Shown here: positions 12,051 through 26,689 of the stretch, in pieces
How the letters are laid out: every line of letters begins with the position of its first letter
Numbering within the stretch: position 1 is the first letter of the stretch
Assembly (NCBI RefSeq): GCF_019279795.1
Contig: NC_056738.1
Coordinates: 477,315,988 to 477,379,987 of the forward strand
Source: Protopterus annectens
Lineage: Eukaryota; Chordata; Ceratodontiformes; Protopteridae
Length of the DNA stretch: 64,000 bases
Direction of reading: 5' to 3'
Position numbers and translations under genes: made by a program
The notes under the pieces: generated by a model
Database searches by the model: none
Seen by the model: the letters and a program-made list of their open reading frames with translations, nothing else
Told to the model about the DNA's origin: nothing

Positions 12051-12384
12051 ACTTTTGTCTTGACCCTTGAACTATACATGTCTCTAAAACTAAATAGAAA
12101 ATATTCCTCTGTCTGTTTTTTAACAGATGTTTTTTCTTATCATATCTTCATGTGCATGCAGCTGTGTTTCAGAGTTATTTACATCATATAACCCTACATT
12201 TCCTGCATGGCAGAAGAAGACAATAAGTAAGATTATTCTACTTACCCTAAGTGACCGTCTTCCCCAGACCCCTTTTCCAACTCTCCCAAACTCCTGTGAA
12301 TACTCTGAGAATTTGCTCAACATCACCCATTCTGGTATTCCATTCAACAGGTCCACAACCTTCTACTAGAAGAACACCTGGCAG

Positions 12385-12555
12385 TTTAGTACAGAGGGTT
12401 AAAGTTACAGGCTGTTAATCATCTTCAGTGGTAGTCTGAGGGTGTGATTCCTTCACTGTTATTTGCCTGTACATTTCTTGTATTGTTATTTGGCTTTTGT
12501 ATGACTGAGAGTAAATCAGTTAATTAGAAAGTGCTCCTGACACCCTAGAAAAGAG
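12385..12555 (+). mobile_element. Possible tRNA-derived SINE
   Basis: GGGTTAAAGTTACAGGCTGTTAATC at about 12398 resembles a Pol III A-box region of a tRNA-derived SINE. GGTGTGATTCC at about 12441 resembles a B box. The spacing is tRNA-like. No target duplication or tail could be identified, and the body is AT-rich and diverged. Confidence 0.35.
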
Positions 12556-13714
12556 GAACTTGCACCTAGTTGGTTTAGTGGTTTAACTAATTAAAAGAGA
12601 AGTACTACCAGTTATCCAGGTAGTCAGCCTTTCACATTTGTTCCTTGTGCCCCCTTTGTCCCTTCTGTTAATTATGACCACTTCATACCTCCCTGATATG
12701 ACACTGTCCCAGATAAAAGAAGGGCTCTGTTCAGTGTGTATGTGTAAAGAAATATCCAACTCACTGTAGCTGTCACTGCACATATTCCCTGAAAATGGAG
12801 TCTCATTGAGATACATCCATTCAAAACAAATAAATAACTAAATCTTAGCATGATTTAACAAACTCTTAAAATAATCAAACTAAGAAGTAGATTTGTTGTT
12901 AGTCAAATCTAACTTTTTGTGCCATTCCTCTCTGTCAAGAACACGTATTCTTTACTTCAGTAATTGTGTTGATCCACCTTAACCTATGCTACCCCATTTT
13001 TTTTCTGTCCTTGATCTTTCTCAGTGACTCCTATCTTTGAGGTGTATAACAAAGCATTTGAGTTTTATTTTTTATAATCATTCCAGTACAGTCTGGACTT
13101 ATTTCTTTAAGTATTAAGTGATTTCATCTCTTGCAGTTCATGGAATTCTCAAAAGTTTTCTTCAAAATTGCAGTTCAAAAGTATTAATATTCCAGCTGCA
13201 ACTTTAATGTGAATTCTCTCAGTCATATGTTATTACTGGGATAACTATAGCTTTGACTCTATGGACCTTTGTTGACAGTGTGATGTCTTTAGTCATCAGA
13301 TAGTAAAGTAAAATATTCTTAATTAACTGACGGAGTTACCCTTTTGGGTGATTATTTTTGTACAGACACAATTACTGTTGGAGACTTTACTATTACGATT
13401 ATTTTGGGTACATCGTATCTCAAGCCTGACTTTAACTGCTCTATGACATCATTCCTATACTCACATGGTCTAGTATAACTGGCTGTTCTCAGGTTAGATT
13501 ACAAGTCTGAGAACATTGCCAGCTCTGTAGTGTACAGGGATAAAGCCTTGCCATGGCCCATATGACATGGGACCACAATGTATTATGGGGATTAAAAGAG
13601 TCAAACAAGAAGAGTGATGGTGAGCAGATGTTGCAAGTATTTTCATCTGAATGAGTAAAGGTAGCTCAACCCACTGCATAGATTACATTGTCTGTAGTTG
13701 ACTCTAGGAGAAAA

Positions 13715-13832
13715 AGATCATGGGCTAAAACACGCATACTCACTGACCATTGTGGTCATCAGTTCTAACCAACAGATCATGGGCTAAAACATGCATACTC
13801 ACTGACCATTGCATTCATCAGTTCTAACCAAC
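13715..13832. repeat. 59-bp tandem duplication
   Basis: The 59-base unit beginning AGATCATGGGCTAAAACA occurs at 13715 and again at 13774 with a handful of substitutions. It lies about 600 bases before the COL6A2 exon. Confidence 0.93.
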
Positions 13833-14420
13833 ATTCAATATATGACCTACAGTGCACGTGACACTGGGGTCATATTATGAAAATATATGCATGTCACATT
13901 GTCATGAAGAGTAAAGGGTATAGATCGGTAGAATAACCCTGATAGCTGCCTGTATGACAGCCTCCTGGTATTATCTCTCCAAAGTAAAACAGCAGCTTGG
14001 ATGATGTCCATCCTGTTGAAGAACAAGACTAAAGAAAAATGAGAAATCTTACACAGACATATCTCCACTGAAATAGCAAAAATGTAAAAAGGGAAGTACA
14101 ACATAATTAAGTGAGAGAGCTAATAGTTCAGATAAAAATATAGTTCTTCATGGCACATTTTGGTGAATTACTTTTGCAAAGAACAACTATATTTAATGAA
14201 ATAATATAAGTATTGAATCTGCACAATCTGTAATCTGACAATTTTAGCATTTATGAGAAATTCAACCATATGTATAAATCATGGGGAATAATCTACATTA
14301 ATAATGGATTGAATGTACTTGAATTAGTTATTTAATTACATTGTAATATTATCTGAATTAGTAACTTTTTGAGAGTTACTTCATAATTTTATAAAAATCA
14401 TACATTTATCCCTCTTCAAC

Positions 14421-14436
14421 ATGATTCTTTTCCAGA
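14421..14436 (+). promoter_or_regulatory. COL6A2: Splice acceptor of COL6A2 last exon
   Basis: A pyrimidine-rich tract ATTCTTTTCCAG ends with AG at 14434-14435. The position agrees with the conserved exon boundary just before [12 protein letters not shown], where the Glu codon is split after its first base. Confidence 0.9.
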
Positions 14437-15025
14437 ACTTTCTATAGCACAGTGCACACAGAGACCTGTAGACATCGTATTCCTGTTAGATGGATCTGAA
14501 CGAGTTGGAGCAGAAAACTTCAAAGTAGCTCAGAACTTTATTCAGGAGGTAGCTGATCGACTTCCGTTGGCAAGGAGGGATGATGACAACCTGCATGCTC
14601 GAATTGCTGTCCTGCAGTATGGAAGTAATGATTCGAAAATGGTGGCTGTACCCTTGACGTTCAACCACACAGTCATCTCAGAAGAATTATTAAAAATGAC
14701 ATACCGGGACTATACCTCATCCATTAAAGCTGGTATCCTCCATGCCATCAATAACATTGTCATGAATCGTGTCAGGCGAAATGCTGAACTTTCTTTTGTG
14801 TTCATCACAGATGGCATCTCCAGGAATGAGAGCTTGACAGAAGCAGTGATATCTATGAAGAAACAAGATGTAGTACCAACAGTTCTTGCTTTTGGTAGTG
14901 ATATTAACAATGATGTTCTCAATCAGATTGTGATGAATGACCGAGCTGCCATTTTCCGGGGAAAAGACTACTCTAGCCTCATAGATCCCAGCTTCTTCAA
15001 TCGTTTTATTAGGTGGATTTGCTAA
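14436..15025 (+). CDS. COL6A2: COL6A2 terminal exon, C-terminal vWA (C2) domain of collagen VI alpha-2
   Basis: Collagen alpha-2(VI) is a secreted chain of the collagen VI heterotrimer, which forms beaded microfibrils around cells. The exon follows a TTCTTTTCCAG acceptor. Its first two bases complete a split codon, then the frame runs [20 protein letters not shown] to a terminal RFIRWIC and TAA at 15023-15025, about 195 residues. The family match is strong from memory of human COL6A2: [16 protein letters not shown] near the start, [18 protein letters not shown] in the middle, [14 protein letters not shown], and FF-RFIRWIC at the end. The divalent-ion site is the collagen VI form DGSER rather than a full DxSxS. 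The first ATG in frame (14567) is internal, not a start. No breaks are seen, so the gene looks functional. Earlier exons lie left of the window. Confidence 0.96.
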
Positions 15026-16265
15026 AGCAACTAGCATGCCAACCTATAAGGAAAGAAATGTACCCACTAGATAGTATTCTTTTATTGTAATTTGAACACA
15101 AAATTAATGTGCTTATTTTTTCTACGAAAACCTGTAAAATATAAAATGTCTCTACTCATTTGTGTTGCTTGTTTACAATGCTCTGGAGTCTTACTGAACC
15201 CTGCATTTCTGAAATCTTCACTGTTTTGTTTTCTCTAGTTTAAAACAAAATCATGAGTTTGTGTCTGCTACCTTTTGTCTTCTGCATGATCCAAATCTCT
15301 GGAAGCAAGTGTAGATTAAAATAATAGATTTTAATTGTTTTTGTCTCTTTGATTTTGAAAAAGAATGTAAGAGTCTCAATGTCAAGGCTTGAATTAAAGA
15401 CTGTCCATGGGTGCTACCACTTCTTATATTTTTCCTGTTCAAAGACAGCTACAGGAAGGTGACTATCCCATTCTTGTCTGATTCCACATGTCAGGTTCAC
15501 CAATATTATTTTGATTAATTTTACCCTCAGAAAATAAGTAACACTGTACTGAATACCTCTATCATATACCTCTGATTGATTAGTTTATCTAAATAACTGA
15601 ATCCCTGCACTTTACCATCATTGCTGTTAATGTGGCAAACAGTCATGAACACAGGAAAATGATAAAAAAGTTTGCTTGGTGCTAAATACTATGATAAAAC
15701 TTTTTTTTAATTTAAATACACTGCTTTCCAACAAAAATAGATATCAAAGCATTACGCATTAAATCTTCTCTTGCTCTCATGTCAGATTTAATACAAGACA
15801 TGCAGATGATGGTTATGATATTTAATTGAATCTTCTCCAACCTTATCCAACTCTGGATTAAGCTCACAACACATTTCCCTTCACTAGGAGACTTTCAGCT
15901 GTGCCAGTTAAAGCTGATATTAATGCCTATTAGAGATGACTGTCAAATAATATTATAAGACAAGAAATTTCAAAATGTTTTATTTCATCCATTTTCTTTA
16001 CTGAGCTTCTAGACACTGCAAAACGGGTTTGCATTTAGTTGGCTAAAAGCTATTGTTTATTTTTCATAGAAACTATTGTCAACTTAGATGTTACATTTGT
16101 GAGGCAATTTAATGTGAATACCTGATTTATAGGCCTTTTGATAGTATAGCATCTAAAAAGTATATGATCTTATATATGTTCCTTATATCACTGTTGGAGA
16201 ATGAGTGTAACCATAGGTTATTAAAGTGATCATTAGACACCAATAAATTATTTCTGCTTTTTTCC
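15026..16265 (+). other. COL6A2: COL6A2 3' UTR with candidate polyadenylation signals
   Basis: Non-coding, AT-rich sequence follows the stop. An ATTAAA at 15315-15320 is followed within 15-40 bases by a T/GT-rich stretch (TTTTTGTCTCTTTG), giving a short UTR of about 330 bases. A canonical AATAAA at 16242-16247 is also followed by a T-rich stretch and would give about 1.2 kb. Which one is used cannot be told from sequence. 16266-17340 downstream shows no gene or repeat I recognise. Confidence 0.5.
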
Positions 16266-17339
16266 AGATTATGTAAAATCATGTTTTACATATTTCTTTC
16301 AATGAAGCCTACTGTTTACCAACAGCAGTGCACCAGCAAAATGTTTAAACACCATTTTTAATGAAAGTTTGAGTTGTACATAACTAGTAAGCACAAATAA
16401 TCCAGAGAAGTGTTAAATTTTCTTTTCTATCCTTTGATGTTTCTTTTATTAACCAACAAAGCAGAATGCCTTGACAACTCACCAGAAGACCTGCACTGTT
16501 TGACCTGTGGATAAAGTAAAAATGTTTGACACCAACTCTTACCTTTTTTCATTTGCCAGCTGTAATTTAATTTTTGAGATTTCAGCATAATTTCTTTAAT
16601 TCATCTATTTACTTAAGATTCCTTATCATTGCTGTCTATTTTTATCACTGAGCATTGTTTCATTTGTTCACGTCATTTGCATAAGATAAGATACATGTAC
16701 TTTAGGAAAAGGAATGGTACCATATTTTACTTCTGAAATGATGTCTGAATTTTTCTGAGAATGTGTTAAAACAGTTTACAGTCTGACTAATATAGTTCAC
16801 CTCATGGAATGTAATTTTTTATTAAATACAAAGGATCTAGCTGTTGTGTTTAGAGTTATTATTCAGTCACTAACTGAAATTTTCATTGTAACCTCATCGC
16901 TGGCACGATTGTCCAAATGTAAAATTACTCTTAAGAAAACAATACTCTGCTTACATTATTGTCCTGAAATCCTGATAGCAGTCTACTTCTTTCCTAAGTA
17001 TTATGACTCCTAATAGTTGAAAAAAAAATGGAATATAAATACTAATAGAATGATGCTCTTGCAGACATCATTTTATTTTATTCAGGTGTCTCTTTGCAAG
17101 GTTTTATATGAAACATTCATATGCATTCGCATTGCATTTCTTTTTCCTTCAAATCACTGGCATGTTGTACTATGTGGAATAGAAATGCTCCGTATTCAAA
17201 TGTTGGGACTTGAAATGCCAAATGCTGACATGCCAAAGAAAAGACTGGTAATCCAAGAAAAGAGTGACTCTCAAACATCGTTCTTCTCCTTTAAACTGTT
17301 TATGCTGGGTGGCAAGCCCCCTGCAACCCCCGAACTTAA

Positions 17340-17449
<110 letters not shown>

Positions 17450-17684
17450 CTGAGACTGTCATACCTCAGATAAAAGAGAAAATTGCAAGAAATGGGCATT
17501 TTTTGCTTTTTAAGTCCAGTTCTTCTTGGCTATCCAGTCATCATGCTTTGGGACTCGTTCTAGGGGCCCCAACATTTGAAATGGTTAGTGGAAATGAAAT
17601 TATTGCCACTGTTTTGGAATACAGTTTCATTGCACATGTTTAATCTTAAAGATTTAGATATTGGATACAGATATTTCAAGTCTG

Positions 17685-17800
17685 CCTGCCATAGTCTCAG
17701 TGGCAGAACAGGTAGTACACTCACCTTTGATGCAGATGGCTGTGAGTTCTATTCCCACGATTTGGTGGTAGCTCAGGTGGATATAAAAGGTAACACATCA
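17685..17800 (+). mobile_element. tRNA-derived SINE head
   Basis: The segment AGTCTCAGTGGCAGAACAGG (about 17695) followed by TAGTACACTC resembles an A box. GTGAGTTCTATTCCCAC (about 17742) resembles a B box, and the spacing is right for a tRNA-related promoter. The 3' boundary and tail are not clear. No LINE tail of the CR1-like family follows. Confidence 0.5.
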
Positions 17801-19480
17801 CCTATCAAAAACAGTAGGAGTCCTTTATTTATATACAAAACACCTCTAATTTACAATATATTTACAAATATTTACAAATGTACAAATACACAGATATACA
17901 AATCGTTTTGCACATATTCATAATTTCCTTTGCGATCATACTAAATTTTCATCCCTGTTAGACCCCCACTTCATTTTCTATAACTACCATCTGATTTTGC
18001 TTAATATTCTGGCTAAAATCCATTTACATTAAACATAATTTAATTTATTCTTAAATTCCATATAACCCATATAACAAAATAACCTCTTGTCTATTCTTTT
18101 AACACATTCTTTACCTCTGTTCTTATAATATCCGTATTAAATCATATCATGTTTATTTTATCCACTTCTTTTATACCCTCGGAAAGAATCTTTACATAGC
18201 TTCCCAACAACTTTTTTACATTTCTAAAACACATTTGTCATGTTCCACTTTAATAAAGAAGCCAAACACCAAAATACCTTTTGACGACCTTTACTGCTTG
18301 AACATAGGGAAATAAATGCGTCAAGTTTTATTAAACATAACTTTCTTTCTTTGGACAATGACAAAAAATTAAATGACCATCCATAAGGGCAGCTTACCAC
18401 CACTCACCCTGGGAATAAGCAGAGTCCTCCATCTGCTCGCTTATCCTCACACTTCAAGCAGTGTTCAACTGCTCATCTTCATCCCAAAGCCTCCTTTCCA
18501 TCCAAACCACTAAGTCCAAGCCACGTCCACACACTTACTTCTACCACTCCAAAATTCCTTCCTCCACTTATACACCAGATGGGGGGGAGAAGAGGGGCAA
18601 GCCTATCCCTCATCTCCACCCCTAGGCCCCAACCCAATTAAAACACCGACAATCTCCAACACCAACAACTTACATAATAAAAAAGGAGGAGGGATGGGCA
18701 GGCAACAAAATCACGTTAAAATGTGAATCCCAACAGGCATCTCCCCTACCTCAAAAGATCCTCCCCTTCCCATACCTCACTTCCTCCCTTCATCTTTCCA
18801 CTAGTTAACTCTTTCTTGCCTACTCTCCCTATAAAGCCTGCCTTGTCTACCTAACCTTTCTACCTCAGCTTCCCCAAACCACACAACTACACCCTCCCCT
18901 CCCCACTAAAGATGTCCCATGACAAATTTGTCTGTTCCAAACATCATTATCCATAGTTTCTTTTTCTTGACAATGCAGACATACTTATCGCTTTTCTTTT
19001 TATATGGCATATTTCCTTTTACTGGCAATTTACCTATTACTAGTCTCCCCCAAAAAATCTTGACATTTTACTTTCTGATCACAGCATTTGCTTTTTATTT
19101 TTATAACTTTAATTTTTCATCTATTAGATTTTCTCATGTTTTTATATAATAATGTTTTATCATTACATTCTTACCCTACTTTTCTATTCCATCAATTTTT
19201 ACTTCCCACAGAAATATTTTTTCTTGGTAACATTTTATTTCTTCAATTATACACTCTTTTTTTTCCCATATCTAAAATGAATTATACCTATATTTATACA
19301 GTTTTACTACTAGTCTCTCATCGTTTTCATATAGCTACTTTAACACTTTGTACACATTTAGTGAGGTAGCATACACCATGGGGTGAATTAACCCTGAACC
19401 TCCTTACTCTTATTTACATACAAAATGTAGAACCTAATATAAATGAAAAATAGCTGCAATAATACTTGATTTATACCTAT
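17800..19480. other. Unassigned intergenic stretch
   Basis: No gene is visible. 18400-18910 is markedly C-rich on the plus strand, unlike its AT-rich surroundings, and contains a G-rich minus strand with a TATA-like GTGTATAAG (about 18572-18580) and AATAAA-like sites (about 18330 and 18250). This could be part of an unrecognised repeat. 17815-17900 ends, on the minus strand, in ATAAATAAAGGACTCC, which resembles the polyadenylation end of a retroelement. The Phe/Leu-rich frames at 18919-19369 look like chance frames in T-rich DNA. Confidence 0.5.
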
Positions 19481-19499
19481 CAGTTGTCCTGTTATAACT

Positions 19500-21895
<2,396 letters not shown>

Positions 21896-22010
21896 TTAAC
21901 TTTGCTCTTTAAAGCCTAGCCAGCTTTCCTTCCAAGCATGCAAATCAACCCAATACCTAGTCTCCGTACGGTAAACACCATAACCCTTAACACAACCACT
22001 TGCCTACACT
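21896..22010 (-). mobile_element. tRNA-derived SINE with CR1-like LINE tail (copy 2)
   Basis: On the minus strand the head reads GTGTTAAGGGTTATGGTGTTTACC, with B-box-like TTGGGTTGATTTG about 40 bases on. It is followed by a GGAAGGAAAGCTGGCTAGGC stretch also present in the copy at 59512-59655. The right part of the tail (AGCCTAGTA..., CCTATGAA) is lost, and the copy abuts the end of the Penelope-like element, suggesting insertion there. Confidence 0.65.
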
Positions 22011-22224
22011 TTTTTTAATACATAACCACCCCACTCCTCCCTGATGTTTTCATCTGAGTACTGCTTGGATGAAGTTTAAGAACCTTATGTGTTGTTAGCA
22101 TCTGTGATGTGACTTTCTGTGGTTAATGTTAATGTTTCTCAGTCAAGGTCATTTTCAGTTTTGTTTCTGAGTCACTTTACAACTTGTAGAAGTATGATGA
22201 AAAAAAATATTACTGTTTCTTTTG

Positions 22225-23280
22225 TTTGTTTTTTTAAATACCTTTATTGAATTATCACTTATGACACATGCAAATTTACATTTCTATAAAATAAATCAAA
22301 CTGTATTAACAAATTCACTTCTGCAAATAATATACTTCACATGTATTGCTATATATCATATAACATAAGCAACATTACATACATTATTCAATTCCTGGCC
22401 TTTTTAAACTAGAAACATCTTTATTAAACCATCACTTATAACATAGGCAATCATACATTTATATAAATGAAAATAATCCACACTGATGCAATCCTAGTTG
22501 CAGGCATTTTACATCACAAACCATACTGACATACTCCCAGTTGCAAACATTATAGATCACTTATAAACTACCCAATTATTTGCAGTCAAACATTGCTTAT
22601 CTCATTTAAGTCCTGCCTTCTTTTAAACCTCATTCCTTCCCTGTATGTATTGTTCCCACAGTTCACATTTTCCTATGCAGTTTGTTCCTACCTTTTTCTA
22701 AAGATCTCAATGCCAGTTGTTTTATCTGTGTTATAATATTCACTACTTATAGTATAGTTGGTTTAGATTTTGATTTCTGTTTTCTAGTAATTGTTTTTTT
22801 TTTTGGCAGCCACCAAAATTTGACCCAGCAAGGCTTACTATGTTTAGACAATTCAGATTCTATATTATAGCTCAGAAAAATCATCTCCTTCATCACACCA
22901 ATCTGCTCTACCCAGCATCTCTAACAGTGCATACTGCAGGGAATCCTTAAAGTCCATCAACTCACCTCATTCCCAGAAAATATGTTTCCAGTTAACTTTT
23001 TATTTCCTGCCATACCTCCAACATTTGCTGTCTACCTGAAGAAAAATTCTCAGTAGTCTACACAGGGTATAAAAATATGTATGTAACATTTCCAAGCAAA
23101 AATCCTAAGTCTTCTAGATTTTGTTGAATATTTAGGAGACATGCATATATCCTCCCATTGTTTCTTTATGAATTGCTTATCCAATCTCTTCCCAATCCTT
23201 TCCAAACTCCTCTGATGGATTCTTATATTTATCATGCAATATTTTATATGATCTACTAATTATTCCTTTTTTATTGGCAG
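22225..23280 (-). mobile_element. L1/Tx1-like LINE, 3' fragment (low confidence class)
   Basis: On the minus strand, 23050-23235 encodes QRSLERIGKRLDKQFIKKQWE...SRRLRIFAWKCYI. This resembles the region after the RT domain in L1/Tx1-type LINEs (the W-KC-- C-terminal motif), with later sequence broken by stops. The 3' part holds two imperfect repeats of about 60 bases at 22240-22300 and 22420-22480, each beginning CTTTATT. The assignment is inferred from motif order only. Confidence 0.4.
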
Positions 23281-23941
23281 CTTCTGTTCTTTCATTTAAG
23301 ACACCCCCCATTTCTTTCTCTTTTTCTGTACTCAAATCAGTCCCTTCATAGCCAAATATTGTACTTTACAGTTCACACCTGAGTAGGAGATAAATGATAC
23401 AGGGTCATACAGAAACTATGTATTAGAACAGTAAGTAACATTATAAATGAGATCAATCCCTTTCATTAAAAATATCAGCACTGTGATTACTATCTTAATG
23501 AGCAAAATGATGTCACCACACCAATCTCTTTTATGTGAATTCCTTACAATTTGATGGCTCACAATCAGCGCTAACAGAATTTAACATGACTCTTGCCATA
23601 TCTAAGTTACCAAGAAAATGTCTCAAGCTTAAGACTACAAAATTCAATAGTTAATGATATTAACTAAGAGGCACCATTTACAGCACTTAAAACCACATTA
23701 ATATATTTACCTCTAATATTCAAAGCCATTCAGAAATTCAATGTATCATATTCAAAAAACACTAAAATAAATAATATAATAAACCCTATAAATTATATAT
23801 TAGTTATTTTAGAAAAACCTATATTTCCATTTAAGCATTATTTTAAAAGATGGTATATAAATGTGTACACTATTAATATAACTCTTGTAGATTAAGATTA
23901 TACTTATAATATCTTCTCTTTTTTAAACAGGAATATGTTAG

Positions 23942-24251
23942 TATACCTCTCTTCTTCTTATCACAAGAAATCTGGACAACACCAAAAATAAAGGAGGGAC
24001 AAATGCCCAAAAATTGAGACAAATTTTAAATATTGTTCATATTAACTTAGAAAGTCACTAGAATACAAAGTTATATGCTGCAGTGCAGTTTCTGAAGGAT
24101 ATTCAGTCTGAAATTCAAATATCTGTCATTATGTCATGAATTCAGTCCTCACTAATTTGATAGAAAACCACAAACATTTATGGGGAATGGACTAAAAATA
24201 TGAGGCAAAAATCTGGACATTCTGCAAAAATCTGAACAGTTGAGACCTATG
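23942..24251. repeat. Interspersed repeat X, copy 1 (about 310 bp)
   Basis: Shared with 34857-35151 and 57270-57530. Common stretches include AATCTGGACA, TTTCTGAAGGATAT, ATTCAAATATCTGTCATTAT, a TAGAAAACCA block, and ATATGAGGCAAAAATCTGGA. The ends are short imperfect inverted repeats (TATACCTCTC and its counterpart GAGACCTATG). GTTAG lies on both sides (23937-23941 and 24252-24256). It resembles a small non-autonomous DNA transposon. The class is not known to me. Confidence 0.7.
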
Positions 24252-25250
24252 GTTAGTTTGCTTACAGTGCATGTTTAAAGATACATTTAATTGCTTAAAG
24301 TGGCAGTAACTGTAAGAAAGTATTCTTGCTAAAAATTTTTGCTAATTACTTTTGCAAGATATTTTTATCTTGAGTAAGGGAAAGTTATTACATTACAATC
24401 ATTGTTTTGTATTTTTTTCAAATATTAAATAGCAATTTGTGAATTACTTACCTATATGTTTTCCAAACAATCTTTTGTGAGTCAGTGGGATTGTTACATA
24501 GCTTCCAAAGAAGAATAATGAAAACCAAAAATAATGCATTACATTACTTAGTTTTGTATCTTTTAGGTTATTTGTCTTCCATGTATTTGTTTCTGTTTGC
24601 CTTTTTAAAGATATACCTGCCCAGTCCATGGCTTCCATTGATGTAATGAGTTTTTTTTTTATTTTGTATGAGTTCATTTGCTTCTTCAAAAGTTTCACAT
24701 ATTTTTATTCCATCTTGTAGATGAATTTTCAGTCTTGCAGGAAATAACACTTAACTTTTATACCTTTCTTTTTAAAGGTAAACAAGCTGAGCAACACCTG
24801 TATCTCATATCATTTAATTTAATGTTTTTTACAGACTATAATAATCTCTGCTTTAGTATAGTGAAACACATCATACGAGTGAAATAATATGCCTGCTTGC
24901 TCAAACACCCCCCAAAAATATCTAAAGATATTAATCCCACTCTAGGTTTCTCTCAATATTATGCTTATGAGAAATCAAAGAATTACTACATAGTTGTTAA
25001 GTAATGGAAGAAAGGCTTTGGGTAAACCATTTTCTGTTAAATGGCTTCCCATTCTGTCCTACATATGATGCCCCATGATTCACAGGAGCAAAGCAGAGAA
25101 AATTCATTCATCTTTACAAGGGTATAATACAGGGAATCCTGAAGGGTATCTGGGTATAAAACACAACCAGATTGTATCCCACCAAAACAATTCTCTTTGT
25201 CATTTGGTCCATCCAATGAATCTCTCCCTTATCCAGGAAAAATCCTTTTT

Positions 25251-25515
25251 TCACAAAGCAGTAATTTGTTTGTTTGTGTCTTTCGGCTTTTCCCGGTTAG
25301 GGGTCACCACAGCGGAATTCCAGTCCGCTAATGATTGGCAGTAGAGTTTTACATGCTGGCTTGCCGGGCCTAACGCACAACCTTCAACAAAGAAATGCCC
25401 ATTCATGCACATCGCCACACAGAAAACACTCTAACTGAGAATCAAATGGGCAACGTCTAACTGTGAGGCGATAACGCTACTGCAGCACCACCACCGCAGT
25501 TCACAAAGCAGTAAT
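25251..25515 (-). mobile_element. V-SINE (DANA/Lun1-like) with 15-bp target duplication
   Basis: TCACAAAGCAGTAAT flanks the insert at 25251-25265 and 25501-25515. On the minus strand the insert starts with a tRNA-like head (GGTGGTGCTGCAGTAGCG, then TTTGATTCTC as B box). It continues with a V-SINE core (TCTGTGTGGCGATGTGCATG) and a conserved 3' block (GGAATTCCGCTGTGGTGACC, then GGGAAAAGCCGAAAGACA). It ends in an (ACAA)n tail. This is the order of zebrafish DANA and other V-SINEs as I recall them. The perfect target duplication marks a fairly recent, complete-looking insertion. Confidence 0.88.
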
Positions 25516-25994
25516 ATCTTAGCCAAAAACTGACTTAGTCTACCTGTAACAGCATTGTCCTCGTTGACAGTAATGTTGGCATGTGCCTTAAGCTTTAGGA
25601 TAGCTAAACCACTGGGTTAAACTCATTTGCATATAACAGTTTATAAATAAAATGGCTGCCTTACAGGTGTGCCCTTAGAATCCAAGTGAATTTTATGTGC
25701 CTACAGCTGGTGAAATACATGTGCCGCATCATGTGTTGAAATACTATTGGTATTCTCATTAACTCTTTCCTTTAGCAATCTTACAAATCACAGTTAAAGC
25801 AACTAACTCAGCTACTTATGCAGAACATATTTCTTGTCATTTATATTTTCTAGATTTTCATTTTCAGTACACACCATATATCCTGAAATTAGTTCACATT
25901 TTTCATGTGTGTAAAAAAATATTCACAAACAAAGCAAAAGCAATATTTTCCAGTAGGATGTTTTTTTTAAATCAGATTTTGATTTGTTCATCAT

Positions 25995-26107
25995 CCACAA
26001 GCGACACATAACTCTAACTTCCTCTTCAGGTTTGCATGGCAACAGTGAGACACAAGCAACACACAGCTCTAACTTCCTCTTTAGGTTTCCATGGCAACAG
26101 TGAAACT
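25995..26107. repeat. Tandem duplication of about 56 bp
   Basis: The unit containing CTCTAACTTCCTCTTCAGGT and GGCAACAGTGAGAC occurs twice in a row, at about 25998 and 26053, with a few substitutions. Confidence 0.9.
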
Positions 26108-26689
26108 TAGTCAAGAATGCAACACCACTCCAAAGCTGCATTATTGGTAATCAAGACCAAAAGCTCATATCTTTGGAGTTAGATCCTTTCATTAGTAATG
26201 GAGAAGTTAAAGAAACAGAAACACAACTGAAGTTATGGATTGCCTGTGAATTGAAGCATTTAGTATGCAAAATCTAACTCTGGTAACATCACAGCATGAT
26301 AGAACAATGAGTCCCTAAGTTAAGCAGAAACTAGAGGAGTTGGAAGCATCTGATCAGTTGCCATATGAAGATACTTTGGAGCCTTCGGTAGGAAACCAGT
26401 ACAAAGGCTTAGTTGGAGTTGCACAGCTAGGTAAGGAACATGAAATGGTGGCAACTCTGACACAGTCAATGCTGTGGAGTGATATGAAAAAGCAATGGAT
26501 GACACAGGATGCAGCTGAAGAGAAAATGTCACAGTAAGATGTTCTGAAACTTACTGCAGAATGCTTGCAGGAAACAGAGAAAAAAGAATGTACCCTTAGT
26601 TTAGAAGAAAATTACCTAAGAGAAGAATTGCTTGATATACTAGAGATGGATAGACATAGTAAAATTAGTGAAAGAAATAGCTTATAAAA

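Larger units (their letters stand above)
1..14435 (+). other. COL6A2: Probable last intron of COL6A2 (3' part)
   Basis: The COL6A2 terminal exon begins at 14436 with an acceptor AG and a split codon, so its upstream exon must lie further left. I find no other collagen or von Willebrand A coding sequence in 1-14435, so the whole stretch is inferred to be intron longer than 14 kb. It contains LINE, SINE and Penelope fragments and two minisatellites, listed separately. The stretches 580-2950, 5110-5750, 7730-8685, 12060-12380, 12560-13714 and 13833-14420 are AT-rich sequence in which I recognise no gene. The inference would fail if an exon below my detection limit is present. Confidence 0.7.

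Noticed and set aside
12127-12369. Possible extra COL6A2 exon, open frame after an acceptor-like TTTTTTAACAG
   Set aside because: The translation has no vWA or collagen similarity, and chance acceptor-like sites are common in T-rich DNA.
14717-15037. Minus-strand open frames overlapping the COL6A2 exon
   Set aside because: They are antisense shadows of a well-conserved coding exon and match no known protein.
18240-18760. Possible solo LTR on the minus strand (TATA-like and AATAAA-like sites in a G-rich stretch)
   Set aside because: No target duplication, no defined TG...CA ends and no second copy were found, so it is left as unassigned sequence.
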